The notes under the pieces were generated by a model. That model saw only the letters and a program-made list of their open reading frames with translations, had not been told where the DNA came from and did not search any database. The position numbers were made by a program, and so were the translations under genes. This document shows, piece by piece, positions 44,821-53,575 of a DNA stretch of 64,000 nt (position 1 is the first letter of the stretch; each line of letters starts with the position of its first letter). Origin of the DNA: Streptomyces sp. PCS3-D2. GTDB taxonomy: Bacteria > Actinomycetota > Actinomycetes > Streptomycetales > Streptomycetaceae. The stretch lies in the NCBI RefSeq assembly GCF_000612545.2, contig NZ_CP097801.1:1-64000 (forward strand), in the 5' to 3' direction.

Positions 44821-44884
44821 TCTCGCGGCCACCCCGGTACAGCACCTTCGCAATGATCGTGCGCTGCGTTCGTGCGGCCGGTGG

Positions 44885-45286
44885 TCACCGGCGGGCGGTC
44901 TCCGCCTGGTCCGGGGCGACGTCGTCGCCGCCGCCGGCGGGGCCGCAGTCCCACTCCGCGACCACGGTGCCGGTCTCCCGGTAGCGGGCGATGGCGCCCT
45001 GGTCGAGGTTGCCGTCGGCGTCGGTGAACCAGATCTCCGGCAGCGGCCCGTCCGCCTCTTCGTAGGCGGCGACCCAGGCGATGGGGCCGTGTCCGTTGTT
45101 CGCGACGTGGCGGATGGGCTGGCCGGCGGTCTCCAGGCACAGGGCCTTGTAGGCGGGGGTGCCCAGCAGTTCGTGCCACGCCTTGTCGACGGCCGGGGAG
45201 AACATCTCGGGTGCGGACTGGCCGGTGCGGAAGCGCTGGCCGGTGATGGTCAGGAACCGTCCCAGTTCGGTGGTTGCGGTGCTTAC
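44885..45286 (-). CDS. Conserved hypothetical protein with apparent GTA start
   Basis: 133 residues beginning (V)STATTELGRFLTITGQ. An AGGGG ribosome-binding site sits 6-7 bp before a GTA codon at 45286-45284, exactly where the family-like N-terminus starts; no ATG, GTG or TTG fits near it. Either GTA is a mutated start or translation starts elsewhere. The body (AWHELLGTPAYKALCLETAG; GPLPEIWFTDADGNLDQG) is well formed. Function unknown. Confidence 0.6.
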   Translation of the reverse strand, partial: VSTATTELGRFLTITGQRFRTGQSAPEMFSPAVDKAWHELLGTPAYKALCLETAGQPIRHVANNGHGPIAWVAAYEEADGPLPEIWFTDADGNLDQGAIARYRETGTVVAEWDCGPAGGGDDVAPDQAETARR

Positions 45287-45399
45287 GGTGGCGCCCCTCT
45301 CGATGTCGAGTGGTGCTCCCCCGGCCCGGGTTGGGCCAGGGGTGGTGCCGTGCACCGCGCACCCGAAGGGATCCGGTCCCGGTCGGGTGCGCGGTGGTC

Positions 45400-45798
45400 T
45401 CAGGGGGCCATGGCGGCCTGGGGTGCGACGCCCGCGAGGCGGTCCAGGCGCTCGTACAGGGCGCGGACGAGCCGGGCCCGGTTCTGGGCGCAGCGGGCGG
45501 TGCCGTCCGGCGGAACGGACAGGCAGCGGTCGGCTTCGGCGAGGACGACGTCGGCCAGAGCGCGGGCGGCGTGGTCTTCGGGCAGCAGGTCGGCGGCGCG
45601 GCGGACATCGGCAGCGACGGCGCGGGCGGTGCCGGTGAGCAGCAGGGCGATCTGCTGGAGGTCCGCAGGCGGCAGGCTGGGGTTCCCGGTCCATCCGAGC
45701 ACGGCTTTGACCAGAGCCTTGTGGAGCTCCCGGTCGAGGGGGAGTTCAGTGTCGAGGCGCCCCTCGGGGTCGTGGAGGACCAGGTGTGTGCTGCTCAT
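45400..45798 (-). CDS. Helical hypothetical protein
   Basis: 132 residues from an ATG that overlaps the stop of the upstream fragment by ATGA. It is mostly helical (LHKALVKAVLG; LQQIALLLTGTARAVAADVRRAADLL). No family recognised. It is 113 bp from the next gene downstream and may form one transcription unit with it. Confidence 0.6.
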   Translation of the reverse strand: MSSTHLVLHDPEGRLDTELPLDRELHKALVKAVLGWTGNPSLPPADLQQIALLLTGTARAVAADVRRAADLLPEDHAARALADVVLAEADRCLSVPPDGTARCAQNRARLVRALYERLDRLAGVAPQAAMAP

Positions 45799-45940
45799 CG
45801 GGCGCCCGCCGCGTCGTCGTCCTGGTCGTGGTCGCCGGTGTCGGCGTCCGGGGCCTGGACGACGAGGAAGCGGGCGTAGCCGCGGTCGGCGCGGGCTAGG
45901 AGCGCCGGGGAGAGCCGGCCGAAGGCGGGCGGTTCCTCGG
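45795..45940 (-). pseudogene. 3' remnant of a gene disrupted by an IS3 fragment
   Basis: The last ~45 codons (AFGRLSPALLARADRGYARF, then LVVQAPDADTGDHDQ) end in TGA coupled to the next ATG. Upstream the frame runs directly into IS3 transposase sequence, so the 5' part has been lost or displaced. Confidence 0.5.
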
Positions 45941-46330
45941 CACTGAAGTCACGGCGGACGAAGTCCGGGGCGGCCTGCCCGGCCTGTTCAGCGACCGGCG
46001 GCGCTTGGCCTTCCGGCCCGCCAGCCCGAGCTCGGCCATCAGTTCGCGACGGTGTTCACCGATACCCGCCAGGCCCGGCGCACCAGCTCGATGAACACAT
46101 TCGGTTAGCCATAGGTGCCCCCGGACCGATCGAAGATCTCCTCGATCTCTTCCGCCAGGTGCTGCCGGCGCAGCTCCCGCTCAGTCGGCGGCCGGTCGCG
46201 CTACTTGTAACACCACGACTCCGACACCCCCAGAGCCCGGCAGACGACGCGATGCGGTATGCCCTCCTCGGCCGTGCAGCTGCTGATCACCCCGACCGCC
46301 ACGGCCGGGTCCGCCTCAGCTACTTCACCC
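45941..46330 (-). pseudogene. IS3-family OrfB transposase, N-terminal fragment with stops
   Basis: The minus strand reads VISSCTAEEGIPHRVVCRALG, VSESWCYK, stop, RDRPPTERELRRQHLAEEI, FDRSGGTYG, stop, and then APDFVRRDFSAEEP: the first ~110 residues of IS3 OrfB with two in-frame stops and a frame change. The catalytic core is absent. Confidence 0.75.
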
Positions 46331-46782
46331 ACAAGGAGCGGCTCCCCGCGACGTAGGTTCGCCAAGCGAGCCCTCAGCAGGAGCAGGACGATCCGGTGGA
46401 GCGTCTCGCGTTCCGTCTCGATGCCGTCCTGCAGGTGGAGTCTCCACATGAACCACTCTCGGCAGAGGGCGAGTCGGAGCTCCCGAGACTGGTAGGCGAT
46501 CCAGGCACCGTGCGGCTGCCGGGGCACTCCGGAGGGCAGCACGGGGCCGGGCTCGCCCTTGTTGTAGCGAGGCTGCTCCCAGAAGATCGCCTCGCTCTCC
46601 GCGGCTCGAGCCAGCCGTTACGAGGCGTACCACTGGCGCTCGTGGCGGACGACCTCTCGCCACCAGAACATCTCCTTGTGGTGCTCGCGCCAGCGGCGGG
46701 TGGGATCACCGGATGAGCCGATGTAGAGCAGGTAGCCGGCCGCGTCGTAGAGCCGGTACACGGCTGTGGGGGTCTCGGTCAC
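46331..46782 (-). pseudogene. GIY-YIG nuclease-domain gene with stop, cut by IS3
   Basis: From the GTG at 46782 the frame reads TPTAVYRLYDAAGYLLYIGSS, the GIY-YIG-type core (here VYRLY...LLYIG), then GDPTRRWREHHKEMFWWREV. A TAA at 46618-46620 stops it after 54 residues. The same frame continues ESEAIFWEQPRYNKGEPGPV and SRELRLALCREWFMW until it meets IS3 sequence near 46330. Homologues act as small DNA endonucleases; this copy is broken. Confidence 0.65.
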
Positions 46783-46807
46783 GGGGTGAGCCTTGCAGCT
46801 GGTACTG

Positions 46808-46900
46808 CTCCTTCCCCCGGGAAGCTGGAGCAGTTCTTCCGCCTCGACGCGAAAGCGCTGGAGGCGGCGCGGTCGAAGCGGGCGCTGGCGAACTCGATGG
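46808..46900 (+). pseudogene. Possible fragment of a Tn3-type transposase (DUF4158 region)
   Basis: The plus strand reads LEQFFRLDAKALEAARSKR, resembling the N-terminal DUF4158 part of Tn3-family transposases (ELERFFxLDxxD...RR). Only about 30 codons are recognisable. Confidence 0.3.
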
Positions 46901-47223
46901 AAGAGTTCGAGCTGAGCGTGTGCGCCCCGCCGACCGCGACATTTCCTGTACGTCAACTACTCACGCCCGAGTCAGGACACCGGTACCGGAGACACGGACA
47001 GTTCCGCCCCGCTGTTCCCGGAACCCTGTACGCGATAACCCCGTTGGACTGCTCCCGACACCCCTTCAGGATGCGCCATCGCCATGAGCGCCGAACCCGG
47101 CCCGCTGTGATCCACGGGGCGGGAATTGCCTGCGCACGCCGTCTCTCCGGTCTGTAGGGTGGCCGGCGACCAGTACCTCAGAGCTCGCCTCGGGCGGCTC
47201 TGCCCACAGGGGGATCTACCACC

Positions 47224-47796
47224 ATGCGCACGTTCGCAGCCGCTGCCGCGGTCTCGTCCGCGATCATTCTCGGCCTCTCCACCGCCGTGCCCGCCCACGC
47301 CGCCGAACCCGATGGGCCGGCGGACGCGGGCTTCGTCTCCGAAGCCCTCACACCCGGCGACCTTTCCGAGGAGGGGTCCATTTTCGGCGAGGAGGGCCCT
47401 GACTCCGCCGCGGTCTCGCAGCCGCAGGGCGCTCCGAGCGCCGGTGTCTTCTACACCAACGGCGACAACGTCCACATATCCAGCACGGCCCCGGCCGCCG
47501 CGTCCGGGCACGGTTGGTGGGTCAAGATCAGCGGTCCCGGCACCAAGGCCAAGGTCACCATCGAGCTCCAGGCACTGGACTACCGCGACAACAAGTGGAA
47601 GACCGTCGCCACCGGCAGCAAGACGGTGTACTCCGGTACCGGCAGCGCCAACCGGGCCGCCGCCCGCAAGGTCTGCACGAACCGCATCATGCAGGTGCAG
47701 TGGCGCAGCCGGATCGACGTGGACATCATCGGTGTCAATGACTCGCCGGAGAAGGCCGTCACCAAGACCCAGAAGCTGTGGTGCGGCGCGTTCTGA
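47224..47796 (+). CDS. Secreted hypothetical protein
   Basis: 190 residues. Residues 1-26 form a signal peptide (MRTFAAAAAVSSAIILGL, cleavage at AHA-AE). The mature part has an acidic low-complexity segment (residues 30-65) and a beta-rich domain with two cysteines (KVCTNR, LWCGAF) that could form a disulfide, and many Lys. Ribosome-binding site GGGGG upstream. Extracellular; function unknown. A perfect hairpin follows the stop. Confidence 0.75.
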   Translation: MRTFAAAAAVSSAIILGLSTAVPAHAAEPDGPADAGFVSEALTPGDLSEEGSIFGEEGPDSAAVSQPQGAPSAGVFYTNGDNVHISSTAPAAASGHGWWVKISGPGTKAKVTIELQALDYRDNKWKTVATGSKTVYSGTGSANRAAARKVCTNRIMQVQWRSRIDVDIIGVNDSPEKAVTKTQKLWCGAF

Positions 47797-47826
47797 CGCC
47801 CGGCGTGTCGTTCTGACGCAACCTCG

Positions 47827-47857
47827 GTGTCCTGCCCCTGCGATCGGGGCAGGACAC
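47827..47857. terminator. Perfect 12-bp hairpin after the secreted protein gene
   Basis: Arms 47827-47838 and 47846-47857 are fully complementary with a 7-nt loop, 30 bp after the stop at 47796 and 28 bp before the next start. Confidence 0.8.
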
Positions 47858-47884
47858 CGCCTTATCGAGCACGAGGAGAGCGCC

Positions 47885-48721
47885 GTGCCGGAAGCCTCCA
47901 TTCCCGCACCCATGATCATGGGGGTCCACGGCGTACTCGCCCTGCACCCCTGGGTGGACGCCGAGACCCAGGACGTCTTCGCACTCGCGGTCAGGCGTAC
48001 GGTCGCCTACGGCTGGAGCTCCTTCCACGCCGCAGGGCCGCACGGCGTGCGCTGGGGCCACAACGACGCGGGTGGCGATTGGGGACAGCAGGGGCGCGAC
48101 CGTCGGACGGGCGAGGGCGAGAGGGTGCGCCAACTCGCCTGGCTCCAGGTCGACGTCGCCGACGCACCGCCGGGGCAGCGCCTGCCCGTGCTCCCGATGG
48201 CCACCGTGCTCGGTGACGCCCTCCACCGCGTCGGCGACTTCCGCCTCACTGGCCTGCACACCGTAGCCCCCTTGTACGAGGCACAGGACGCCCGCGCCGA
48301 CCTGGCCGTGGCCGCCGAGTGGTTCGCCCTGGCCGATCCCGTCGGCTCGGCCGGGTTCACCGTGTCGGTCGCCGGCACGAAGACCGCCGACCTCCAAGGT
48401 CGGATGCCCGAGATTCTCGCGGCCGCCCTTGAGAGCTCGTACGGGCAACTCACCATCGAGCCGGAGCCGTCCGATGATGCCATCCCGGAGTCCGGGCTGG
48501 CGCTGCCCCTGGCCGGGGAGACGGAAGCGGGCCACCTCCGGTACGGGCAGTCCTTCCGCTGCACCGCCCGCGAGTGGTCGCTGGACTGCGCCACCTGGGT
48601 CACTGAGATCCTCATCGACGCTCTTCGCGCGACAGGCGTCACCCAGCCGGCGCTCATCAAGGTGTCGAGGACCCCGCGCGTCGGCGGCGCCCAGGTCCTG
48701 TCCGGCGGATCAGGGCCGTAG
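47885..48721 (+). CDS. Hypothetical protein, ~278 aa
   Basis: Starts at a GTG with a well-placed GAGGAGAG. The product (MPEASIPAPMIMGVHGVLALHP and onward; WSSFHAAGPHGVRWGHND; SLDCATWVTEILIDALRATG) is soluble, without signal peptide or membrane segment, and has balanced composition. I do not recognise the family. A 1.2-kb stretch of mostly non-coding DNA follows. Confidence 0.72.
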   Translation: MPEASIPAPMIMGVHGVLALHPWVDAETQDVFALAVRRTVAYGWSSFHAAGPHGVRWGHNDAGGDWGQQGRDRRTGEGERVRQLAWLQVDVADAPPGQRLPVLPMATVLGDALHRVGDFRLTGLHTVAPLYEAQDARADLAVAAEWFALADPVGSAGFTVSVAGTKTADLQGRMPEILAAALESSYGQLTIEPEPSDDAIPESGLALPLAGETEAGHLRYGQSFRCTAREWSLDCATWVTEILIDALRATGVTQPALIKVSRTPRVGGAQVLSGGSGP

Positions 48722-49264
48722 CCATAGTCGTTCTACGGGATCCGTTGAAGCGTCCGAACTCGTGGGCCGGCCCGCTGGCAGACGGCCGCGGCCGTCCCGT
48801 ACCGGGAGCCGTCGTGACGCTTCCGGTATGTGCGCCAGGGTGCGCCCGCCGACGCCGTACGGGCTGGTGTGGGACCAGCAGGCGGGCCGGGCCTGCGTCA
48901 TCTGCGGCCTCCGGCTCACGACCGGCGGGGCGTCCTCGACATCGTGGCCGCGGTCCTCGCGCCGCTCTTCGCCCTCAGGCTGACGGCCATACAGCGCACC
49001 AGGTCCGCCCAGGGGCCCGTCGTTGCGGCCGTGTAGTTGTAGCTGTTTCGCTCAGGCGGCCGGAACGACCGAGGCGCGCATGGCCGCAGCCCCTTCCTGG
49101 AGGAGGGCGTGGGTTCCCCACCTCGGAACGTTCACGGCCAGCTACCGCAAGCGTACGGGGGGACGCCGTCGCAGACACTCCGTCGCACGAACGCTCGTTC
49201 CGTATAGCCGCACGGCCATTGGCGCACTATCCGTCAGTGGGACGGCCATCGGCGCCAAGTTCCC

Positions 49265-49480
49265 GCCTAGTACTCCAGCAGGATTTCGGTGTCTGACCTG
49301 GTCTTTCGCTGGGTGGCGGGAGTGTAGCGGGACTTCGGTCGTGCGGGGGCGGTCTCATGGAGACCGCCCCTCGATCGTGGGACAACGCCGCAGGTAGTGA
49401 CAGCGGCGGGCGACTGCTTGGCGTCTGCGGCGCCAGTTCAACCAGCTCAGTGCGTGGTGTCGTCCGGCGTGCCTTGTCTC
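49265..49480 (-). pseudogene. C-terminal remnant of an IS transposase (IS701-like)
   Basis: Minus-strand pieces LNWRRRRQAVARRCHYLRR and, after a frame change, RKTRSDTEILLEY-stop look like the tail of a Streptomyces IS701-type transposase. The catalytic part is not visible. Confidence 0.4.
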
Positions 49481-49866
49481 CTTCGGGCAGCGTCCCGGGC
49501 AGCGGCGCGATCGACGAGTCGCGCAGCCCATCGGAGTGAACGTGGAGGCCGGCAGAGGCTTTCCGCCCGGCCGGGTGGCTGCGGCCTGCGGTCGCCTTGC
49601 CTCCTGTGGCCTGACGGGGGGCTCGGCTGCAGCACCGTCGTCCGGGGCCGCGTCCCGGCCCCACCGCTCCGCACGCCGGTCGGCTAAGCCGGGCCGTGAG
49701 TTCGGCCGGGGCGCCGGGGGCGGGCGCGGACGGGGTGGCTGCCGCGTCTTCATGCCCTGAGGCCACGTGCCCGGGAGCTCCGCCCTGGTGCCCCTGGTGG
49801 GGTGGCGGCCGCCAGATCCGGGACCGTGCGCGGTCTCGTCAGCCGGTCCTCCGCCACCCCGACGAG

Positions 49867-49894
49867 CGGGCCCCGCAGGACAGTGCGGGGCCCG
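49867..49894. terminator. Perfect 11-bp hairpin after the LPMO-like gene
   Basis: Arms 49867-49877 and 49884-49894 with a 6-nt loop, 20 bp beyond the stop of the minus-strand gene. Confidence 0.8.
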
Positions 49895-49914
49895 ATCGGG
49901 GTGCGTGGTGACCG

Positions 49915-51009
49915 CTAGCGCAGCATCACGTCGCAGGTGGACAGGAAGAACTCGCCCGTCTTGCCGCCGTTCTCACCGTGCGGCGTATCGGGGCCTCCGT
50001 GGCCGCCCCAGATACCCACGATCGCCGCCCGCCCGGTCCGGCGCGGGAGGGACGCGAACTCCCAGCTGGTGGAGTCCTCCTCGTTCGGCGAACCGTGTAC
50101 CTCGACCAGGAACGGGGTCGGCTCCAGGTCATGCCAGCTGAGGCCGTCGGCCGGGACCCAGTCGGGGCGGGTGATGAACCACCGGTGGGACCAGGTCTCG
50201 CCCCAGTGGTAGGCCATGTAGTCGTAGGTGAAGGTCTGGGTGGGTGCCGAGGTGTCCAGCTCCGTCAGGGGCCAGTCCCCGAGCGTGCCGTCCGGTGCCA
50301 GGTCCAGGCCGCGGAAGGCCGGGTTCCCCGTGGACGCGAGCGCGCCGTCCTCGAAGAACTTGCGGTACTCCAGGTACTTCTGGGCGTTGTTCCACGGGTA
50401 GTCGGCGAGCATCCTGTCGGCCCCCGGCAGTACTTCCTGCCAGTCGGTGCTGGTGTTGAGACGGCGTGCCTCGACGCAGATCGGTGAGGAGTCCTTGTCC
50501 CTGATCGCGGCGCCGGCCCGGCTGCCCGGGTGGTTGGCCGTGCCGTGCCGCGGATCCGCGTTGGCGGTTCCGGCAGCGAGGGGTGCCCTGTGGCGCGGCT
50601 GACGCACCACCCACTTGGGGATCAAGCTCTGCTGCGAGCCGATGGTGACCTCGTTGGTGAACGGCGTGTACTGATCGCCCACCTTGGCGCGGATCTTCAC
50701 CTGGAAGACCCCTTCCGGCTCCTCGTCACCCAGGTCCACCCAGTGGGAGTTGGACTGCATCCAGTTCCACGCCGACCAGTGCAGGAAGACCGTCTGGCGC
50801 AGCTCGTCGTTCAGCCACACCTCGTACACGCGCGGGTAGGGCGCGTTGCCCTCGTCCCAGTCCGCCGGAGGCGGCCACGTCCCATGGTCGGGGCTGTTCT
50901 GACCGATCTGCCAGCGCAGGCTGATCCCGTACATCGTGTACTTGCCGTCGTCGCGGTACCTGACCTCGGCACGAAGGTCAGACGGTCCCGTCGCGTTCCT
51001 GCTGCCCAC
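49915..51009 (-). CDS. LPMO-like (AA10/chitin-binding type) protein with extra N-terminal domain and no signal peptide
   Basis: 364 residues from a GTG with GAGGAGG 5 bp upstream. Residues 1-~125 form a beta-sandwich-like domain (WLNDELRQTVFLHWSAW; GVFQVKIRAKVGDQYTPF). Residues ~155-364 match AA10 LPMOs: HGTANHPGSRAGAA, SPICVEARRL, FFEDGALAST, FRGLDLAPDG, then the Trp/Tyr-rich SHRWFITRPDW and LEPTPFLVEV, ending FFLSTCDVML. True LPMOs bind copper with an N-terminal His after export; here the candidate His155 is internal. So copper activity would need cleavage, or the domain is a binding module. Confidence 0.75.
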   Translation of the reverse strand: MGSRNATGPSDLRAEVRYRDDGKYTMYGISLRWQIGQNSPDHGTWPPPADWDEGNAPYPRVYEVWLNDELRQTVFLHWSAWNWMQSNSHWVDLGDEEPEGVFQVKIRAKVGDQYTPFTNEVTIGSQQSLIPKWVVRQPRHRAPLAAGTANADPRHGTANHPGSRAGAAIRDKDSSPICVEARRLNTSTDWQEVLPGADRMLADYPWNNAQKYLEYRKFFEDGALASTGNPAFRGLDLAPDGTLGDWPLTELDTSAPTQTFTYDYMAYHWGETWSHRWFITRPDWVPADGLSWHDLEPTPFLVEVHGSPNEEDSTSWEFASLPRRTGRAAIVGIWGGHGGPDTPHGENGGKTGEFFLSTCDVMLR

Positions 51010-51089
51010 TACGCCTCCTCTTCTTGGTCGAACCCGTCCTGCAGGCCGCCACCGCGGAGAAACGCACACAACCCACAGTGACTAGACTG

Positions 51090-51108
51090 CTACAGAAAGT
51101 GACTGTAG
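51090..51108. promoter_or_regulatory. Inverted repeat CTACAG-N7-CTGTAG upstream of the LPMO-like gene
   Basis: Arms 51090-51095 and 51103-51108, with AGTGACT repeated on both sides. It lies about 80 bp upstream of the LPMO-like start and could be an operator. Confidence 0.35.
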
Positions 51109-51700
51109 ATCATGTGGGCCCTCTCCGACAGACGAACCCCACGCCCACCTCCACCTCGCCGACCACGCCCACACCCGTCACCCGTCACCCGAGCGCACGG
51201 CTTCCGCCACGGCGCCGGTACGCCCGCAGGCCGGCGGGGGTGGTCCAGCGTCAGGCGCAGGCCACCCGACCCCGACCGGAACCGTTCGATCACCCGCACC
51301 GCGCCCGGCACCGCCAACGGTCCGGTGCCCTGCGCCGCCAGCCGGCGCAGCACCGACCCGAACTCCCCGGCCGCCAGGGCGGCCGGTCGAACGCGGCCTC
51401 GCCCGCTTGAGGTCCTGGCGGATCCTCCGCAGATCCCGATGCAGTCCGACCCGCATGGCGTCAATCGCCAAAGCCGTCCTCGCCTTGGAGCGGCAACGCT
51501 GACGGAGTCCACTGACGATCAGCGGCACCTCCCCGGTCGTGCCTATGACAGCGAGTGAGGCTCTACGGTCCGGCTGATCGCCGGTTCTGGCGGAAGGCGT
51601 ACCCTGCTGAGCTACGACCTGAGCAGGGTGCGCCCTCCGCCGCACGGTGGAGACGACCCGCCGTAGTGGACGATGCGCGGCTGCCACGTCCGCGGCCAGC
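51109..51700. other. 590-bp region with a frameshifted minus-strand relic
   Basis: Coding trace on the minus strand: TALAIDAMRVGLHRDLRRIR then, in another frame, ALAAGEFGSVLRRLAAQGTG and VRVIERFRSGSGGLRLTLDH. It needs a frame change near 51400. Unidentified small gene, probably broken. Confidence 0.35.
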
Positions 51701-51709
51701 ATGGGGTTC

Positions 51710-52219
51710 ATGACGACAGCGCCCGCTCCGCTCCCCGCCGCCTCTACCGCCCCCGCGCCCGTCTGGGCCCGCCGCGCCGCCCACGCCATCGCCCTCTGCG
51801 CCGTCCCGTCCGGTCTCTGGCGCATCGCCATGACATCCGGTGTCTACGTCGGCTACAGCGACGAGGTCCTGCGCGACGTCTTCGACATCCCGGGATGGGG
51901 CATCGCCTACGTCGTCGGGCTCTCCGTCATCGCCGAGGTGGCCGCCCTGTTCCCGCTGCTCCTTGTGAGCGACCGGTGGCGGCCGCTGCGCCCCCGGACT
52001 CTCGCCGCGCTGGCCTGGACCGCCTCGGCCGTCTTGGTCCTGGTGGCACTGGGGCAACTCGTGGCTGCCTTCGTCGTCGAGAGCCAGACGTACATGTCAA
52101 GTGGTACGGCACAGACCGTCTGGGGCTTCGCCTTCGCCCCGCTGTTCGCCATCCCGGCGTTGATGACGGCCGTGACCTGGTCGTACACGAAGCGGCACCG
52201 GGCTCAGGGCCGGGTATGA
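51710..52219 (+). CDS. Four-span membrane protein
   Basis: 169 residues; ATG at 51710 chosen for the GGGG three bases upstream (another in-frame ATG is at 51701). Hydrophobic segments at about residues 22-38, 62-85, 97-118 and 132-152 suggest four membrane spans. An Ala/Pro N-terminus precedes them. C-terminus is basic (YTKRHRAQGRV). No family assignment. Confidence 0.7.
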   Translation: MTTAPAPLPAASTAPAPVWARRAAHAIALCAVPSGLWRIAMTSGVYVGYSDEVLRDVFDIPGWGIAYVVGLSVIAEVAALFPLLLVSDRWRPLRPRTLAALAWTASAVLVLVALGQLVAAFVVESQTYMSSGTAQTVWGFAFAPLFAIPALMTAVTWSYTKRHRAQGRV

Positions 52220-52505
52220 CCCCGGCCACGTGCACCCGGGGACGCTGGGGAGGAGCCCAACGAAGGACCTCAGGATCGAGGTACGGGTCGACGGCGGCGA
52301 GGACCCGGCGCTGGAGTTCGTCGGGTTCGAGGACTTCGCCTTCCCACTGCACGGGGCGGTCGGTGTCGAAGCCTGAGCGTCGGGCGACGGCCGGCCGTCT
52401 CGGGGCGTTGCGCTTGCCCTCGGTCGTGGGCAGGACGTACCGCTGGACCTGTTCGTGAGCGAGTAGGACGCGGGTGACCCGTCTCCACCACCCGGTGTGT
52501 TCCAC
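52220..52505 (-). CDS. Hypothetical protein fragment, 3' end unresolved
   Basis: From the GTG at 52505 the frame has good coding character: VTRVLLAHEQVQRYVLPTTE, SGFDTDRPVQWEGEVLEPDE, LQRRVLAAVDPYLDPEVLRW. There is no stop until 51927, which would overlap the convergent membrane-protein gene by nearly 300 bp. I therefore mark only the part with coding character. It may be truncated or frameshifted near 52220. Confidence 0.4.
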
Positions 52506-52636
52506 CCGGTCCGGTTCGTCATCCTCACCTCTTGGATGCGGGCCACCACCTTGCGCCGGGCGGCTGCGAGCGGCGGGCTCGAAACCCGCTACGCGGGTCC
52601 TGGTCGAAGCGCATAGGGTGCGCGTACCGCGGCGGG

Positions 52637-52711
52637 GTAGCTGTAGCGCAGAGGTCGACGTGCCCTCTTGCTCAGAGGGAGGACGCCGGTTCGATTCCGG
52701 CGCGCTCCCCC
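52637..52711 (+). other. tRNA-like sequence without acceptor stem
   Basis: A D-arm-like GCGC/GTGC pairing (52646-52665 region), an anticodon-arm-like CCCTC/GAGGG with 7-base loop TTGCTCA, a 5-nt variable region and a perfect T-arm GCCGG-TTCGATT-CCGGC (52685-52701) occur in tRNA order. The 3' acceptor strand GCGCTCC has no complement at the 5' side (GTAGCTG), and the loop position after the anticodon is C. I read it as a decayed tRNA or attachment-site remnant. Confidence 0.4.
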
Positions 52712-52879
52712 GCCGGCAGGTTGCGGCCGCCGGGCCGGGCGCAGCGCGCAGTCCGGCACGGTCGTGTGGCGGCCGGTGCAGCCGCGCGCCGGCAGTCCGA
52801 CCCCGAGCGCGGGGCGCTGTCCTGACGCCTCGTACGCTCTTTCCCGCCATCCGCTCCGTCCTCGCTGAAGAGAGTCTCC

Positions 52880-53575
52880 GTGCACACCGCTCACCGCCTG
52901 CTCGCCGCCGTCGCCCTGACCGGTGCCGGGGCCCTCGGGCTCACCGGCTGCCTGTCGTCCGAAGCGTTCCCCGGTCAGCCGGGCTCCCGCGTGCTGAACG
53001 ACTCCGTGACCGCGCTGCGCGGCGCGTCCACGTTCACCATGAGCGGGAAAGCGTCCGGCCAGGGGCAGGTGAACCTGTCGGTCAGCGAGACCGGCGAGTG
53101 CAAGGGCACCGTCGATGCCCGGGTCGGCGGCACCATCGACGTGGTCCGCACCCGGGATCACACCTTCCTCCGGGGCGACGAGGCCCACATCCTCGCCCTG
53201 ACCAAGGACATGCCCGAGGAGCAGGCGAGCCTGACCCGCAAGGACATGACGGGCCGCTGGATACGCACGGAGGCCACGGACCCCGCCATGAAGGGACTGA
53301 CCAGTCTGTGCGACCGCGACGGCCTGCTCAAGGAGATCTACGGCATCCAGGGCGCGGAAAAAGACGCACTGACCCAGGTCGACGGCCAGGAGGCGGTCAC
53401 GGTCAACACGCCCGAAGGGGTCTTCCTCGTGGCCACCAAAGGTGAACCGTTTCTCCTCAAGATGACCACCAGCGGACCGAACCCGCTCGATCTCACCTTC
53501 ACCGGCATCAACCAGCCCGTACAGGTGGACGTCCCGGCCGACCAGGACGTCTACAACCCGGACGGCAACGGCTGA
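52880..53575 (+). CDS. Lipoprotein, LppX/LprG-like size
   Basis: 231 residues, GTG start after GAGAG. Lipobox LTGC with Cys24, so a mature lipoprotein attached outside the membrane. The mature domain (SVTALRGASTFTMSGKASGQ; RVGGTIDVVRTRDHTFLRG; PLDLTFTGINQPVQVDVP) has the pattern of actinobacterial beta-sheet lipoproteins that resemble LolA/LppX folds. No signal for a specific ligand. Confidence 0.82.
   Translation: MHTAHRLLAAVALTGAGALGLTGCLSSEAFPGQPGSRVLNDSVTALRGASTFTMSGKASGQGQVNLSVSETGECKGTVDARVGGTIDVVRTRDHTFLRGDEAHILALTKDMPEEQASLTRKDMTGRWIRTEATDPAMKGLTSLCDRDGLLKEIYGIQGAEKDALTQVDGQEAVTVNTPEGVFLVATKGEPFLLKMTTSGPNPLDLTFTGINQPVQVDVPADQDVYNPDGNG

Larger units (their letters stand above)
48722..49914. 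other. 1.2-kb stretch of decayed, mostly non-coding DNA
   Basis: A 51-codon plus-strand frame at 48828-48983 (RPPTPYGLVWDQQAGRACVI, then CGLRLTTGG) resembles the start of a small CxxC protein but ends abruptly and is uncertain. An IS remnant lies at 49265-49480. No other gene is supported. Confidence 0.4.

Noticed and set aside
52637-52711. Functional tRNA-Ser gene
   Set aside because: The acceptor strands do not pair and the base after the anticodon is atypical, so it was kept only as a tRNA-like remnant.
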